Positions 26,124 through 36,471 of a stretch of DNA of 64,000 nt are shown here, one piece after another. Within the stretch, counting starts at the first letter, position 1. Each line of letters opens with the position of its first letter. Under the pieces are notes generated by a model. That model saw only the letters and a program-made list of their open reading frames with translations. It was not told the origin of the DNA and searched no databases. The stretch comes from Winogradskyella ludwigii (lineage in GTDB: Bacteria; Bacteroidota; Bacteroidia; Flavobacteriales; Flavobacteriaceae). The position numbers and the translations under genes are program-made. Where the stretch lies: the NCBI RefSeq assembly GCF_013403985.1, contig NZ_JABFDF010000004.1:1-64000 (forward strand), given 5' to 3'.

Positions 26124-27674
26124 CTACCAACTAATTGGGCGATAATCTTTTAGGAATTTACCAGACCAATGTTTTCCAGTGTTAATACCATCAAATAAAG
26201 GATCCATAACACGAGCAGCACCATCTACAATATCTAAAGGTGGTTGAAAATCGTGTAAGTCTTGTTTGCGTTTCGCTAATTCTGCAGGATCTTCGTCTGT
26301 AACCCAACCTGTATCAACGGCATTCATATAAATACCCTCTTTAGCTAAACTACCAGCTGCTGTATGCGTTAACATATTTAAAGCGGCTTTTGCCATGTTG
26401 GTATGCGGATGACGGTCTTCCTTAAAAAAGGAGTGAAACTTCCCTTCCATCGCAGACACATTGATAATATGCTTTTGTCCTGTGTTGTCTTTTTTCATGA
26501 CTTCAGACAAGCGATTACACAAAACAAATGGTGCTACAGAATTTACGAGTTGAACCTCAATCATTTCTGTGGTTTCAATTTCACCAAGCTTTAATCTCCA
26601 ACTGTTGGTTTTTCTTAAATCCACTTGTTGTAAATCGGCATCTAATTCTCCTTCCGGAAAAACTTCTTGGGATACCAATGTATTATCAAAACTATACGGA
26701 ATCTGAGATAATTTTGCAGACGAGCGTAAACCAATTCCTGGTTCTGGTCCATGCCAAGTTACTGGCATATTTTTATTAGGAGATGCTGTAGATGTTAACT
26801 GTTGTAACTCCAATAAACATTCTGTATGATCGTTTAATAAATCGCGTGCAAACTTAGGTAACTCTTCATTTGGAAGTTCTTCGTTTGGCATTAAGTGACT
26901 ATAAAAACCTGCTGGTCTTCTAACGGTTTGTGCCGCATTATTGATAAGAATATCAAGTTTTTCGTAGCGTTGTTCTATAAAATTACAGAAGATTTCTACA
27001 CTAGGAATATGCCTTAAATCTAAACCATGAATTTTTAAACGGTGTCCCCATTCTGTAAAGTCTTCTTCTTTAGAAAAACGCAACGCAGAATCTACAGGGA
27101 AACGCGTCGTAGCAATAACCGTTGCTCCACCTCGTAATAACATTAAAGTAATATGATAACCAATCTTTAATCTAGATCCTGTAATCACAGCTACTTGGCC
27201 TTTTACATCTGCCGTTTGGAAACGTTTGGCATAATTAAAATCGCCACATTCTTCACACATAGTATCATAAAAATGATGCAACTTGGTAAATAACGTTTTA
27301 CAAACGTAGCAGTTTCTAGGAGATTCTAACTCTAATTGTTCTTTGGCTTTTAAGTCGGCTTCAGGCAATAATTTAGGTGCAACAAAAATATGTGCTTCTC
27401 TTGCACTACGTATTCCTGTTTCTTTACGAGCATTTTTATCTCGAGCAGCTTGTTTTCTTTTCGCTGCTTTTTTTCCATCCTTTTTACGTCTCGAAAATTC
27501 CTCACGACTTGGACGTGATAATTGTCCTGAAGCTTTAATTAAAGCGGTTCGTTGTGGTTTTGGAATTTCGAAAATTTGGTCTGTATCAGCAACTAAACGT
27601 TCTAAAATAGAAATACAGTTTTCAATCTCATGGACTGAAATTTCATCTAATTTATCTGATTTATCGTTGCTCAT
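26124..27674 (-). CDS. Zinc-ribbon plus SDR-fold protein
   Basis: A 516-residue protein with three parts: a basic Lys/Arg-rich N-terminus (~55-90), a four-Cys zinc-ribbon-like segment (CYVC ... CEEC), and a short-chain dehydrogenase/reductase Rossmann domain ([21 protein letters not shown]). At the catalytic YxxxK site the sequence reads TNMAK: lysine is kept but tyrosine is replaced by threonine. Cofactor binding therefore looks possible but classical SDR chemistry doubtful. It is downstream of a J-KTSC gene by 32 bp on the same strand, so they may be co-transcribed. Function unknown; nucleic-acid association is only suggested by the basic and zinc-binding N-terminus. Confidence 0.82.
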   Translation of the reverse strand: MSNDKSDKLDEISVHEIENCISILERLVADTDQIFEIPKPQRTALIKASGQLSRPSREEFSRRKKDGKKAAKRKQAARDKNARKETGIRSAREAHIFVAPKLLPEADLKAKEQLELESPRNCYVCKTLFTKLHHFYDTMCEECGDFNYAKRFQTADVKGQVAVITGSRLKIGYHITLMLLRGGATVIATTRFPVDSALRFSKEEDFTEWGHRLKIHGLDLRHIPSVEIFCNFIEQRYEKLDILINNAAQTVRRPAGFYSHLMPNEELPNEELPKFARDLLNDHTECLLELQQLTSTASPNKNMPVTWHGPEPGIGLRSSAKLSQIPYSFDNTLVSQEVFPEGELDADLQQVDLRKTNSWRLKLGEIETTEMIEVQLVNSVAPFVLCNRLSEVMKKDNTGQKHIINVSAMEGKFHSFFKEDRHPHTNMAKAALNMLTHTAAGSLAKEGIYMNAVDTGWVTDEDPAELAKRKQDLHDFQPPLDIVDGAARVMDPLFDGINTGKHWSGKFLKDYRPISW

Positions 27675-27706
27675 AACTCTATTTTAGGACTACTCTTTAT
27701 ATAATA

Positions 27707-28159
27707 CTAACCTTCTTGAAGCTCTTTCTTAGACTTTCTATATGTATAAGAATTAAAGATACTACGTCTTGCAAAACGCATTTGTTTATCTGAATTTAAA
27801 AATTTGATAAACACACCTTTAGGTACTCCAAAATATTCGTAAGTAGCACCATCTTGAAATGTAATTTCTAAAAGCAATCCTTTATGCTGAAAATCTAAAA
27901 TTGTAGAATTCGTTATAGTATTTGTATACTCTTCTAAGTTTGCAGCTCTTGTTTCTGGTGCAATACTTACCAAAAAGTGATAACCGTCAATAATCTCAAC
28001 ACTTTTTAATTCCGCTTCTTCTTGTCCTTCATCTCCATCTTGAAACTTATCTGGATGCCATTCTTTTACTAAATTTCTATAAGTCTTTTTCAAAGTTTTT
28101 AAATCTAATGGACCTTCTTCTATAGAAAATAACTTTTTGTACTGGTTGATGCGTTTCAT
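27707..28159 (-). CDS. J-domain plus KTSC-domain protein
   Basis: 150 residues. The N-terminal half is a J-domain (LKTLKKTYRNLVKEWHPDKF, HPD motif at ~36-38), which elsewhere recruits and stimulates Hsp70/DnaK. The C-terminal half (~80-145: STILDFQHKGLLLEITFQDG, YEYFGVPKGVFIKFLNS) matches the KTSC domain named after lysyl-tRNA synthetase-associated proteins. The combination suggests a small DnaK co-chaperone with a binding domain of unknown ligand. It precedes the zinc-ribbon SDR gene on the same strand. Confidence 0.82.
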   Translation of the reverse strand: MKRINQYKKLFSIEEGPLDLKTLKKTYRNLVKEWHPDKFQDGDEGQEEAELKSVEIIDGYHFLVSIAPETRAANLEEYTNTITNSTILDFQHKGLLLEITFQDGATYEYFGVPKGVFIKFLNSDKQMRFARRSIFNSYTYRKSKKELQEG

Positions 28160-28270
28160 GTTGAGTGCTTTATTTTGAGGCGCAAAATTACGATATTTTA
28201 TGATATAATGATCTATTAAATCAGTATATCATTTTAACTCTTTTTTACGGCCTAAATAAGTCGGAATAAA

Positions 28271-28302
28271 TAAAAAACGGAACTAAATAATTAGTTCCGT
28301 TT
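28271..28302 (-). terminator. Intrinsic terminator
   Basis: On the minus strand AACGGAACTAA pairs with TTAGTTCCGTT and runs into TTTT, 30 bp past the stop of the exported 175-residue protein. Confidence 0.9.
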
Positions 28303-28331
28303 ACCATCAATACTAAGGGATAAATAAAGGA

Positions 28332-28859
28332 TTAGATAGTGATTGTTACGTTTTTGGATTTCCGTTCTTTCTTAATAGTAATTTTATAAGTTGTTAGAGA
28401 TGCTTTATCAATGGCATAAACAATTTCACATTTAATTTTATCAAAAGACCAACCAGGATATTGTTTAGCAATTTTAGTGCTTACATTATAAGGTAACCGA
28501 ATGTCATTGTAATATTCTTTACAACTTATTATTTTACCTGCTTTGTTATATACAGCTTCAACGGTATTACCACCTTCCATAAAATTAACGGTGTATGTTG
28601 TGTTGCGGTTAGATAGATAGACATCAGCCGTCTTAATATCATAATTGGCAACAATCTTCTGTATTTTCTTAACTACAATAGCAACACCATCATGACTAGC
28701 CAAAGACAAATACTCGCTATTTAAGTTTGCTACAGTATTAATAGATTTACTTTTAGAATACATAATAGCATCTGAATTTGTTACTTCTGCGATGTCATTC
28801 TGTGCAATCATAAGGTTGGTTAAACCTAAAGCAATTAAACCAAGTACATGCGTTTTCAT
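28332..28859 (-). CDS. Exported protein of unknown function
   Basis: 175 residues with a signal peptide (MKTHVLGLIALGLTNLMIAQ; cleavage near residue 19) and a periplasmic or secreted mature part. The C-terminal half (TADVYLSNRNTTYTVNFMEG ... KAGKIISCKEYYNDIRLP ... KQYPGWSFDKIKCEIVY) resembles small beta-rich PepSY/BLIP-like periplasmic domains in its strand-turn-helix rhythm, but I cannot assign it. It has its own terminator. Function unknown. Confidence 0.78.
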   Translation of the reverse strand: MKTHVLGLIALGLTNLMIAQNDIAEVTNSDAIMYSKSKSINTVANLNSEYLSLASHDGVAIVVKKIQKIVANYDIKTADVYLSNRNTTYTVNFMEGGNTVEAVYNKAGKIISCKEYYNDIRLPYNVSTKIAKQYPGWSFDKIKCEIVYAIDKASLTTYKITIKKERKSKNVTITI

Positions 28860-29013
28860 AAGATAAGATTTTTAAGAATTATACAATGAGTTGTTTTTTA
28901 AAGGTGCAACCAAGGTATATAACTTATATCCTAATCTACTGATATATAGATAGACAGCTAATGAACATCCAATAGACATTTAATAGACAGTAATAAAAAA
29001 CGTATGAATTTGA

Positions 29014-30768
29014 TTATATATTCTGAATAAAATCATCCAGATCTACAGCTTCTGTAAGATGAAGTTTTTTTCGAAGTCTGTAACGACTTGTATTGAGAGA
29101 AGCCAAGGTAATATTCTGCAATGTAGCAATGCTACGACTATCAATTTTTAAACGAATTAATGAACATAGTCGTATTTCGTTCTTACTCAAATTAGGAAAT
29201 CGTGAGGTAAGTTCACTATAAAAACCATCACTTAATTTATCTAAACGTTCAAAGAATTCTTTGGTGTCATTATCAAAAGTAACTTTGTTATGAATTTCTA
29301 GTTCTAACTCTTGTAGTAAGTTTTTACTGTCCGTTTTATTCGCATCTTTATAGGCTTTTATTTTATCTGCTAATGTTTTAGCCCATTCTTGATTCTGAGT
29401 TAGATTAATGGCAAAATCAGACAAATCACGTTCTTTCGATTTAATTTCAGAATGCAATTGTTTTACTTTTAAAGCCGTGTTTTCTAATTTTTGTTCGGAT
29501 AGTAATTGTTTGTTCTTTGCATTAATATGGTGTTGTCTCCGTCTTAAAAATAAGAGTAGCAATATGATTATAAATGTTGATGATACTATGGAGACCATCC
29601 AAAGTTTTAAACGTTGACTTTCTATTTTATTTTCTTTTTCAATTTCAGCAATTTCGGCCTGTAATTGTATGCGGTCTAAAGCTATAGTATTAAGTTCTTC
29701 TCTCCATCTATTTTCTGAATTAAGCGTTAAATTATGATTGATATTTGTTAATTCTTGAATAGCATCTAAGGTTGTGTAGGCTTGTTTATAATCTTTTTGA
29801 ACGGAAAATAAATTAGATTTTACTGTTAAAAACTCTAACTGAGAAGACGACCTCAGAGAAGCATTATTTATAGAATCATCTACAACTAACTGTAATTCAT
29901 CTATAACCTTTTGAGCCTCTGCAGGCCTATTGAGTTTTATTAAGGTCTTTGCTTTCTGACTCCCTGAACTTATTAACCTTGGAATATCTCTAGTAAGTGA
30001 TTTCTCATTAATGGCATGTTTGTAAAATTCAAAATTTTCACTGTAGAGCTGTAAGGCCTTGTCGGACTTATTAGATTCAAAATAAATATCAGCCATATTA
30101 TCCCGAATACTACCAAGCAATGTATGTTTTGGAAAGTGTGCCTTAGTGTAAGAATACGCTTTATTGAAATATATTAAAGCAGAATCTAATTGCTTTTTAT
30201 TCCAATAATAATACAAACCATAATTGTTATAAGCTGAAGGTTTGGCAATAAAAATATAAGGCTCAATAAACTTTATATTCTGTATATGTTGATTTTTTGC
30301 ACTATCTAAATAACCGATTTTCGCATAATTCTCTGCCTGAACACTATATGAGTACGTAATCATTTCAACTAAATCCTCCTCTTCTAACCCACTTAATTCG
30401 GCTTTGTTTTCAGAATAATATGCAAAAAACTTTCTGTACCACTTTATCGATTCCTTAGGAAAACGTAATTGCATAAACCAATTTCCAGAATGCAAGTAGC
30501 TGTGCAATTTAAAATCATGATGATTCTCTATTGCATCCAACAATTCCATACGCTGGAAATGTTGCGCTAAATACGTTTGCAATTGTGATTCGGAAAAAGA
30601 TTCGCGTCTAAACGTTTTATAATCATTCTCAGGGAAATCAACTTGCATTTCCCTAGATATGTTATTATAGCGCAAGAAGGCTTCTTCACTAGTAAGCACT
30701 TCTTGAGCGTTACTAATTAAAGGTAATAACAGCTGAACGAATAGTAAAAATAGTGTTGCCTTTTTCAG
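29014..30768 (-). CDS. Membrane TPR regulator with LuxR-like HTH; signal peptide begins at CTG
   Basis: The frame is open upstream of GTG 30699 and encodes a clear signal peptide beginning at CTG 30768-30766 (LKKATLFLLFVQLLLPLIS, then NAQE), with a TGA closing the frame eight codons further up. Taken from there the protein has 584 residues: signal peptide, a periplasmic TPR region with repeats such as YNNYGLYYYWNKKQLDSALI, one membrane helix (MVSIVSSTFIIILLLLFL), a coiled coil, and a C-terminal helix-turn-helix (LSKNEIRLCSLIRLKIDSR). This is a common Bacteroidota sensor-regulator plan. Either CTG is a real start or an ATG has mutated. No target is visible. Confidence 0.8.
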   Translation of the reverse strand: MKKATLFLLFVQLLLPLISNAQEVLTSEEAFLRYNNISREMQVDFPENDYKTFRRESFSESQLQTYLAQHFQRMELLDAIENHHDFKLHSYLHSGNWFMQLRFPKESIKWYRKFFAYYSENKAELSGLEEEDLVEMITYSYSVQAENYAKIGYLDSAKNQHIQNIKFIEPYIFIAKPSAYNNYGLYYYWNKKQLDSALIYFNKAYSYTKAHFPKHTLLGSIRDNMADIYFESNKSDKALQLYSENFEFYKHAINEKSLTRDIPRLISSGSQKAKTLIKLNRPAEAQKVIDELQLVVDDSINNASLRSSSQLEFLTVKSNLFSVQKDYKQAYTTLDAIQELTNINHNLTLNSENRWREELNTIALDRIQLQAEIAEIEKENKIESQRLKLWMVSIVSSTFIIILLLLFLRRRQHHINAKNKQLLSEQKLENTALKVKQLHSEIKSKERDLSDFAINLTQNQEWAKTLADKIKAYKDANKTDSKNLLQELELEIHNKVTFDNDTKEFFERLDKLSDGFYSELTSRFPNLSKNEIRLCSLIRLKIDSRSIATLQNITLASLNTSRYRLRKKLHLTEAVDLDDFIQNI

Positions 30769-30837
30769 TGTATTTTGAAATTGGTTCTTTCAAATATACA
30801 AGAATTTTACCTTAGTCTTATTTAATTGTTATAGGCA

Positions 30838-32391
30838 TTAATCTTCTGGTGGAAACCCATGAATTTCTTCAAATTTTTCATCAAAATTAGTTCTTAAATA
30901 AGACGTTAATTTCTTCTGATAATCATCTTTTAACCATTTCAAGAAGTTATAAGTACTTCTACTAATGCATTTTGCATAAGTATCAATTCGTTGATTAATA
31001 TCTGCTTTTAGCAACTTAGACAACGCAATAGCATCGTAGACATCTTCACTATTTTCAATACAAATTTTAGCATGTTGCTCTATAGAGCGCTCTAAAACAA
31101 CCTTAGAAGATTCCCCTTTGGCAACGGCATCTTTATAGGTTTGTTTAATATCAAAATAGGTTTCTTCAGACTTTGAAAATTCTTCTTTTACTTCGTCAGA
31201 TAAATCATGTTTGAAGTTAGATTCTATGGCTTCATCACCTTTAATACGATCTGCAAACCAGTTTGGTGACTTAAAAATTGTTTGCCAATCTAAATTATCT
31301 CCCCAAGGACCAAATCTATGAAGGTTATTTCCTAAATCTATAGTTGTAAATTTAGATTTAGTATTTAAAATACGAGAACCACGACCAATCATTTGGTAAT
31401 ATAATGTCAATGATTTTGTTGCTCTGTTTAAAATAATGGTATCAATAGTAGGCTCATCAAAACCAGTGGTTAAGATACTTACCGAAGTTAATATCGCATC
31501 TGGCGTTTCATGAAACCATTTTAAAATCTGCTTACGTTGCTTCTTTGTAGCCGTATTGTCCAAGTGCATAATTGGTAAATCTGCTTCTTTAAAAGCATAA
31601 TACACACTAATAGACGTGTTAATCCCATTATTAAATATCAACGCTTTTTTACCTAATGAATGCTTTTTGTAAGCATCTACTAATTTTTGAAGCATTGATG
31701 GACTAGAATATAAATCTTCCGAAGATTTTACCGTATAATCTCCATTAGAACCAATTTCTAAAGACGTTAAACCCATATCGTAAGCAAACGTCTCTGCACG
31801 TGCTAAAAACTCATTTTCTATAAGACTCTCTATAGTTTCTCCTGTAATAAGCTCATCGTAGTTATCCTTCATAGGCAACTCTTTATTAGAACTTAAAGGT
31901 GTTGCGGTTACACCTAGAATAAATGATTTTTCGAAAAACTTAAAAAGTTTCGTAAAAGAGTTATAATGCGCTTCATCAATAATCACCAAACCAACGTCAG
32001 AAATATCTAACATATTCTCGTTTAGACGGTTGTTCAAGGTTTCAACCATAGCTACGAAACAAGAAAAATCTGCTTGATCATCTAAATTCGCCTTGCTATT
32101 AACCACTTTATTTGTCACACCAAAACTATCTAACATTTTAGATGTTTGGTTACAAAGCTCAACCCTGTGTGTCATTATCAAAACCTTTTTATTGTGGTTT
32201 TTTAGATATTGACGCACCATTTCAGAGAAAATTACCGTTTTTCCACCACCTGTAGGTAATTGATATAGTAAGTGGTAATCGTCACGTTCTGAATCAAATT
32301 TTTCAAAAATCTGGCTTATTGCTCCTTGTTGATAGTCGTATAATTCTTTATCTGTTTTCTTTTCTTTTACAGCTTGACTTGTTTGAGACAT
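30838..32391 (-). CDS. Superfamily 2 DNA/RNA helicase (SSL2-like)
   Basis: 517 residues from ATG 32391. An upstream GTG at 32445 overlaps a promoter-like TAAATTTG on the minus strand and is rejected as start. Motifs: ELYDYQQGAI (Q-region), QLPTGGGKTVIF (Walker A), VIIDEAHYNSF (DEAH), GVTATPL, SILTTGFDEPTID and YYQMIGRGSRIL (motif VI). This is the COG1061 type of ATP-dependent helicase, with a ~150-residue C-terminal helical region of unknown role. No nuclease partner is adjacent. Exact cellular role unknown. Confidence 0.9.
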   Translation of the reverse strand: MSQTSQAVKEKKTDKELYDYQQGAISQIFEKFDSERDDYHLLYQLPTGGGKTVIFSEMVRQYLKNHNKKVLIMTHRVELCNQTSKMLDSFGVTNKVVNSKANLDDQADFSCFVAMVETLNNRLNENMLDISDVGLVIIDEAHYNSFTKLFKFFEKSFILGVTATPLSSNKELPMKDNYDELITGETIESLIENEFLARAETFAYDMGLTSLEIGSNGDYTVKSSEDLYSSPSMLQKLVDAYKKHSLGKKALIFNNGINTSISVYYAFKEADLPIMHLDNTATKKQRKQILKWFHETPDAILTSVSILTTGFDEPTIDTIILNRATKSLTLYYQMIGRGSRILNTKSKFTTIDLGNNLHRFGPWGDNLDWQTIFKSPNWFADRIKGDEAIESNFKHDLSDEVKEEFSKSEETYFDIKQTYKDAVAKGESSKVVLERSIEQHAKICIENSEDVYDAIALSKLLKADINQRIDTYAKCISRSTYNFLKWLKDDYQKKLTSYLRTNFDEKFEEIHGFPPED

Positions 32392-32548
32392 ATTTTTTTT
32401 CGAAGTATTTAAATGCAGTTGCAAATTTACAACACTTTGGCTCACAAAAAAAGTATCAATTCAATTGATATAATATCAATTTATATAACGAAACAATAAT
32501 TATTATATATTTACGTTTCAAACAATTATTAGATTACTTTTTTCCTCT

Positions 32549-33472
32549 ATGAAATACATCCTTTTTTGTTTTACGCTGGTATGCACTACTTTTATGTGTC
32601 TTGCGCAAGAAGACTCACTTTCTACATCCTTAAAGATTGAATTACAAACGGTTAAATTTAACCGAGGATTAATAATCGAAACCATAGAAATTCCATTAAT
32701 TACAAATTCAGCTCCTTCAATTGATATTAAGGCTGAAAATTGGAATAACACATTATACAATCCTTATGCAAATACGCTTCAACAATTTCCATTAGAATTA
32801 AAATTTACAGACACTACTTATGCGTCTCCTGTTTCTCATAAAAAGGTAGTAACGTCTCATTATGGTTGGCGAGGAGGTAGACCTCACAATGGTATTGATA
32901 TAGATTTAGTTACTGGAGATAGTGTCGTTGCTATACTGGATGGCGTGGTTCGTTTGGCAAAATATGTTAATGGTTATGGAAATACAGTTGTTATTCGTCA
33001 TTATAATGGTTTAGAATCTACATATGCACATTTATCTAAAATTGATACCAAGGCAAATGACACTATTAATAAAGGTCAGTATATTGCAAAAGGTGGAAAT
33101 ACTGGGAATTCTAGAGGAAGTCACCTCCATTTAGAATTGAGTTATAAAGGAGAATCTATTCACCCTGAATACCTTTTCGATTTTTCACCAAAAAACTCCA
33201 TTAGAGCAGAAAAAGTTTGGGTTACACAAAAATGGACACATGCTAGATTTCATAATTCTAGACGCGTAAGTAAAGTTAATGTCCTAGAATCTAAAGAAGC
33301 TGCTTTGGCTAGTTTAGTAAAACAACGCAGTATCTATGTGGTAAAGAAAGGAGATACACTTTATGATATTTCTCGAAAAAATAACATGTCTATCTCGGCT
33401 CTTTGTAATACCAATGCTATTAAAAAATCATCTCCATTAAAGATTGGTCAAAAATTAGTTTTAGAACTTTAA
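32549..33472 (+). CDS. M23-family peptidoglycan endopeptidase with C-terminal LysM
   Basis: 307 residues with a signal peptide (MKYILFCFTLVCTTFMCLAQ). The zinc peptidase M23 core (~110-210) shows SHYGWRGGRPHNGIDIDL (first metal ligands His-x3-Asp), TYAHLSKI and GSHLHLEL (catalytic/ligand HLH). A LysM domain ends the protein (VVKKGDTLYDISRKNNMS ... IGQKLVLEL) and should bind glycan chains. It would cut peptide cross-links in the periplasm during growth or division, or activate other enzymes. All metal ligands expected for an active LytM-type enzyme are present. Divergent from the SSL2-like helicase. Confidence 0.93.
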   Translation: MKYILFCFTLVCTTFMCLAQEDSLSTSLKIELQTVKFNRGLIIETIEIPLITNSAPSIDIKAENWNNTLYNPYANTLQQFPLELKFTDTTYASPVSHKKVVTSHYGWRGGRPHNGIDIDLVTGDSVVAILDGVVRLAKYVNGYGNTVVIRHYNGLESTYAHLSKIDTKANDTINKGQYIAKGGNTGNSRGSHLHLELSYKGESIHPEYLFDFSPKNSIRAEKVWVTQKWTHARFHNSRRVSKVNVLESKEAALASLVKQRSIYVVKKGDTLYDISRKNNMSISALCNTNAIKKSSPLKIGQKLVLEL

Positions 33473-33685
33473 ACAAAGACAATAAGACACTTCTCTGTTA
33501 GAATCAAGAATTAAGACTTGGTTCTTAATAGTCTAAACAAAATTCGTTATTACCTTTAAATACTAGAGGGTCTTATTCCTCCTATTAATTCAGAATATAA
33601 CCGAAATTAAGATAATCTATTCTCTTAATTCTGATTGAGTATTTTGAAAATTGATTAATTTGCACCTTTAAAAATTTTCTTCGAT

Positions 33686-35932
33686 TTGAAAGTCTGTATT
33701 GCCGAAAAACCAAGTGTTGCCAGAGAAATTGCATCTGTTTTAGGAGCTACCACTAAACGTGATGGCTACTACGAAGGTAATGGTTATGCGGTAACTTACA
33801 CCTTTGGACATCTTTGCACCTTATATGAACCTGCAGATTACAAACCGTATTGGAAAAGTTGGGACTTAAACAACTTACCCATGTTACCCGAAAAATTTGA
33901 GGTCAAAGTCTCTAATAATGATGGTATTAAAAAACAATTCAACATTGTAAAAAGTTTATTTGACAAAGCTGAATTAGTGATTAATTGTGGTGATGCTGGC
34001 CAAGAGGGAGAATTGATTCAGCGATGGGTTATTAATAAAGCGAATTACAAAGGAAAAGTACAGCGTTTATGGATTTCGTCATTAACAACGGAAGCGATTA
34101 AAGAAGGTTTCAAAAATTTAAAGCCTTCTGAAAATTACGATAACCTTTATTATGCCGGTTTTTCGCGCTCTATTGGAGATTGGCTTTTAGGCATTAATGC
34201 CACACGACTCTATACTGTAAAACATGGTGGTTATAAACAAGTTCTTTCTGTTGGACGTGTGCAAACACCAACTTTAGCAATGCTTGTTAATCGTTTTAAA
34301 GAAATTGAGAATTTTGTACCACAACCCTATTGGGAATTACAAACCCTTTATAGAGATACCCTTTTTAGTTATGAAGAAGGTCGTTTTCTTAAGATGGAAG
34401 ATGGCGAAATTTTAGCTAAAAAAGTAAAAGAACACGATTTTGAAATTGTCTCTATTACCAAAAAGAAAGGTACAGAATATGCACCAAAGTTATTTGATCT
34501 TACTGGTTTACAGGTTTACTGTAACACTAAGTTTGGATTTTCTGCAGATGACACGCTTAAAATAGCACAGAAATTATACGAGAAAAAGGCGGTTACGTAT
34601 CCTAGAGTAGATACCACGTTTTTACCTAATGATGTTTATCCTAAAGTAAAAGGTATATTATCTAAACTAACTGATTACTCAAGTCTTACAGCTACTTTAT
34701 TGGATAAAAAGATAAAGAAATCTACTCGAGTATTTAATGATAAAAAAGTAACCGATCACCATGCGATTATTCCAACCGGAATGCAAACGCATTTGCAATA
34801 CAATGAGCAACAGGTTTATGATATTATTGTAAAACGCTTTATTGCCGTTTTTTATGACGATTGTAAAGTATCTAACACTACTGTTATTGGAAAAGCTGCA
34901 GATGTCAATTTTAAAACTACAGGAAAAGAAATTTTATCTAAAGGTTGGCGCGTTGTTTTTGAAAAACAAGACCGTTCAGCTTCACCTAGTCATTCAAAAG
35001 ATAAGTTATTACCAACTTTTGTTAAAGGAGAAAAAGGACCACACGAACCTTCATTTATAGAAAAGCAGACTAAAGCACCCAATTACTATACAGAAGCCAC
35101 ATTGCTGCGTGCCATGGAAACTGCAGGAAAACAAATAGATGATGATGAGTTAAGAGATTTAATGAAAGAAAATGGTATTGGTCGTCCTTCTACTCGTGCC
35201 AATATTATTGAAACCTTATTTAGACGTAAATATATAAAGCGAAATAAAAAACAAATATTACCAACAGTTACAGGGATTCAGCTTATTGATACCATTCAAA
35301 ATGAACTTCTAAAATCTGCTGAATTAACTGGTACATGGGAAAAACAATTAAAAGATATTGAAAAAGGAGAATTTAGCGCTAGTGCTTTTATAAAAAGCAT
35401 GAAACGTATGGTTGATGCTTTAGTTTACGAGGTTAGAAGTGAAAAAGTACAAACCCGAATTTCTGCGGTTAACAACAAACCCGTCTCAACTTCTAAAACA
35501 AAAGCAAAATCTAAGACGAAGACAAAAACCGAAACTCTAGTTGGCAGCTCATGCCCTAAATGTAAATCGGGTTCTTTATTAAAAGGAAAATCTGCTTATG
35601 GTTGTAATCTTTATGGTAAAACTTGTGATTTCACTTTACCTTTTAGTTTTGGCGATAAAAAAATCTCAGAAAAGCAATATATTAGATTAACCACAAAAGG
35701 CTCGACTGTAAATTTAAAAGGTTTTAAAATTGATGGTACGTCTCAAGAAGGTTTGTTACGTTTTGATGAGGCGTTCAAATTAAAATTCGAACCAAAACAA
35801 ACGATTCAAAAACCACAGCTTAAAGCTGGAGATGCTTGTCCTAAGTGTAAAACAGGAAAAGTCTTAAAAGGAAAATCGGCTTTTGGTTGCAGTAATTACA
35901 AAGTAGGTTGCGATTTTAGGGTTGGATTTTAA
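33686..35932 (+). CDS. topB: Type IA DNA topoisomerase (topoisomerase III-like)
   Basis: 748 residues from a TTG start; the second codon onward (KVCIAEKPSVAREIA) is the expected TopB N-terminus and no ATG precedes it. TOPRIM motifs EKPSVAREIA and GDAGQEGELI, and the transesterification tyrosine Tyr305 in VTYPRVDT, are present, as is NGIGRPSTRANIIETL. The C-terminus carries two four-Cys zinc ribbons (CPKCKSG...CNLYGKTC; CPKCKTG...CSNYKVGC). It relaxes or decatenates DNA, normally with a RecQ-type partner, which is not nearby. Confidence 0.94.
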   Translation: MKVCIAEKPSVAREIASVLGATTKRDGYYEGNGYAVTYTFGHLCTLYEPADYKPYWKSWDLNNLPMLPEKFEVKVSNNDGIKKQFNIVKSLFDKAELVINCGDAGQEGELIQRWVINKANYKGKVQRLWISSLTTEAIKEGFKNLKPSENYDNLYYAGFSRSIGDWLLGINATRLYTVKHGGYKQVLSVGRVQTPTLAMLVNRFKEIENFVPQPYWELQTLYRDTLFSYEEGRFLKMEDGEILAKKVKEHDFEIVSITKKKGTEYAPKLFDLTGLQVYCNTKFGFSADDTLKIAQKLYEKKAVTYPRVDTTFLPNDVYPKVKGILSKLTDYSSLTATLLDKKIKKSTRVFNDKKVTDHHAIIPTGMQTHLQYNEQQVYDIIVKRFIAVFYDDCKVSNTTVIGKAADVNFKTTGKEILSKGWRVVFEKQDRSASPSHSKDKLLPTFVKGEKGPHEPSFIEKQTKAPNYYTEATLLRAMETAGKQIDDDELRDLMKENGIGRPSTRANIIETLFRRKYIKRNKKQILPTVTGIQLIDTIQNELLKSAELTGTWEKQLKDIEKGEFSASAFIKSMKRMVDALVYEVRSEKVQTRISAVNNKPVSTSKTKAKSKTKTKTETLVGSSCPKCKSGSLLKGKSAYGCNLYGKTCDFTLPFSFGDKKISEKQYIRLTTKGSTVNLKGFKIDGTSQEGLLRFDEAFKLKFEPKQTIQKPQLKAGDACPKCKTGKVLKGKSAFGCSNYKVGCDFRVGF

Positions 35933-35964
35933 TTAGCGTTTAGTAACAAAATCAAAGCTGATTG

Positions 35965-36441
35965 TTATTCTTCTAATAGTTGTATGGGCACATAAAAATC
36001 TTCTTCAGAATCTGAACTTCCATTTTTATACTTCGCTCCCATTATCTGAAAATGTGGTCTATTATCAATTTTATAACCTGAATTAGGCAACCATTCGGTC
36101 ATGATTTTTTGATACGTTAATCCAGCATCCATCCCTTTATGTAGAAATATCGCATATGTACCACTCGGAATACTAAAGCTTTTCATGCTTTGAGGTACAG
36201 CATTAAAATTGGCTACTTCTACACATGCCCATATATCGAATTCTGTTTTTGGTTCACCGCTTTCCTGCAAATTGAAGATCTGTATGGCTATGAATTCTTC
36301 AGAAACAATATGTTTTAATTCATGTTTTCTTGGCATAAACTGTTTCCAAAGTCCCAATATATCTTGCGATTCATTCAATTTAGTTTTAGTAGATAATCCA
36401 ATTACTTTTATTTCATGAGTTTGTTTTATTGTAGGATTCAT
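35965..36441 (-). CDS. GyrI-like effector-binding domain protein
   Basis: 158 residues from ATG 36441; a longer frame upstream runs through the neighbouring terminator hairpin and is rejected. The sequence HEIKVIGLSTKTKLNE, EFDIWACVEVANF, FSIPSGTYAIFLHKGM and YQKIMTEWLPNSGY is the GyrI-like/AraC effector-binding fold, a stand-alone small-molecule pocket without DNA-binding domain. Family members bind or hydrolyse amphipathic drugs or inhibit gyrase; the function here is not readable. It lies downstream of the fasciclin gene but beyond that gene's terminator. Confidence 0.85.
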   Translation of the reverse strand: MNPTIKQTHEIKVIGLSTKTKLNESQDILGLWKQFMPRKHELKHIVSEEFIAIQIFNLQESGEPKTEFDIWACVEVANFNAVPQSMKSFSIPSGTYAIFLHKGMDAGLTYQKIMTEWLPNSGYKIDNRPHFQIMGAKYKNGSSDSEEDFYVPIQLLEE

Positions 36442-36471
36442 AGTGTATATAAAATTGAAACTTAAAGGTAT

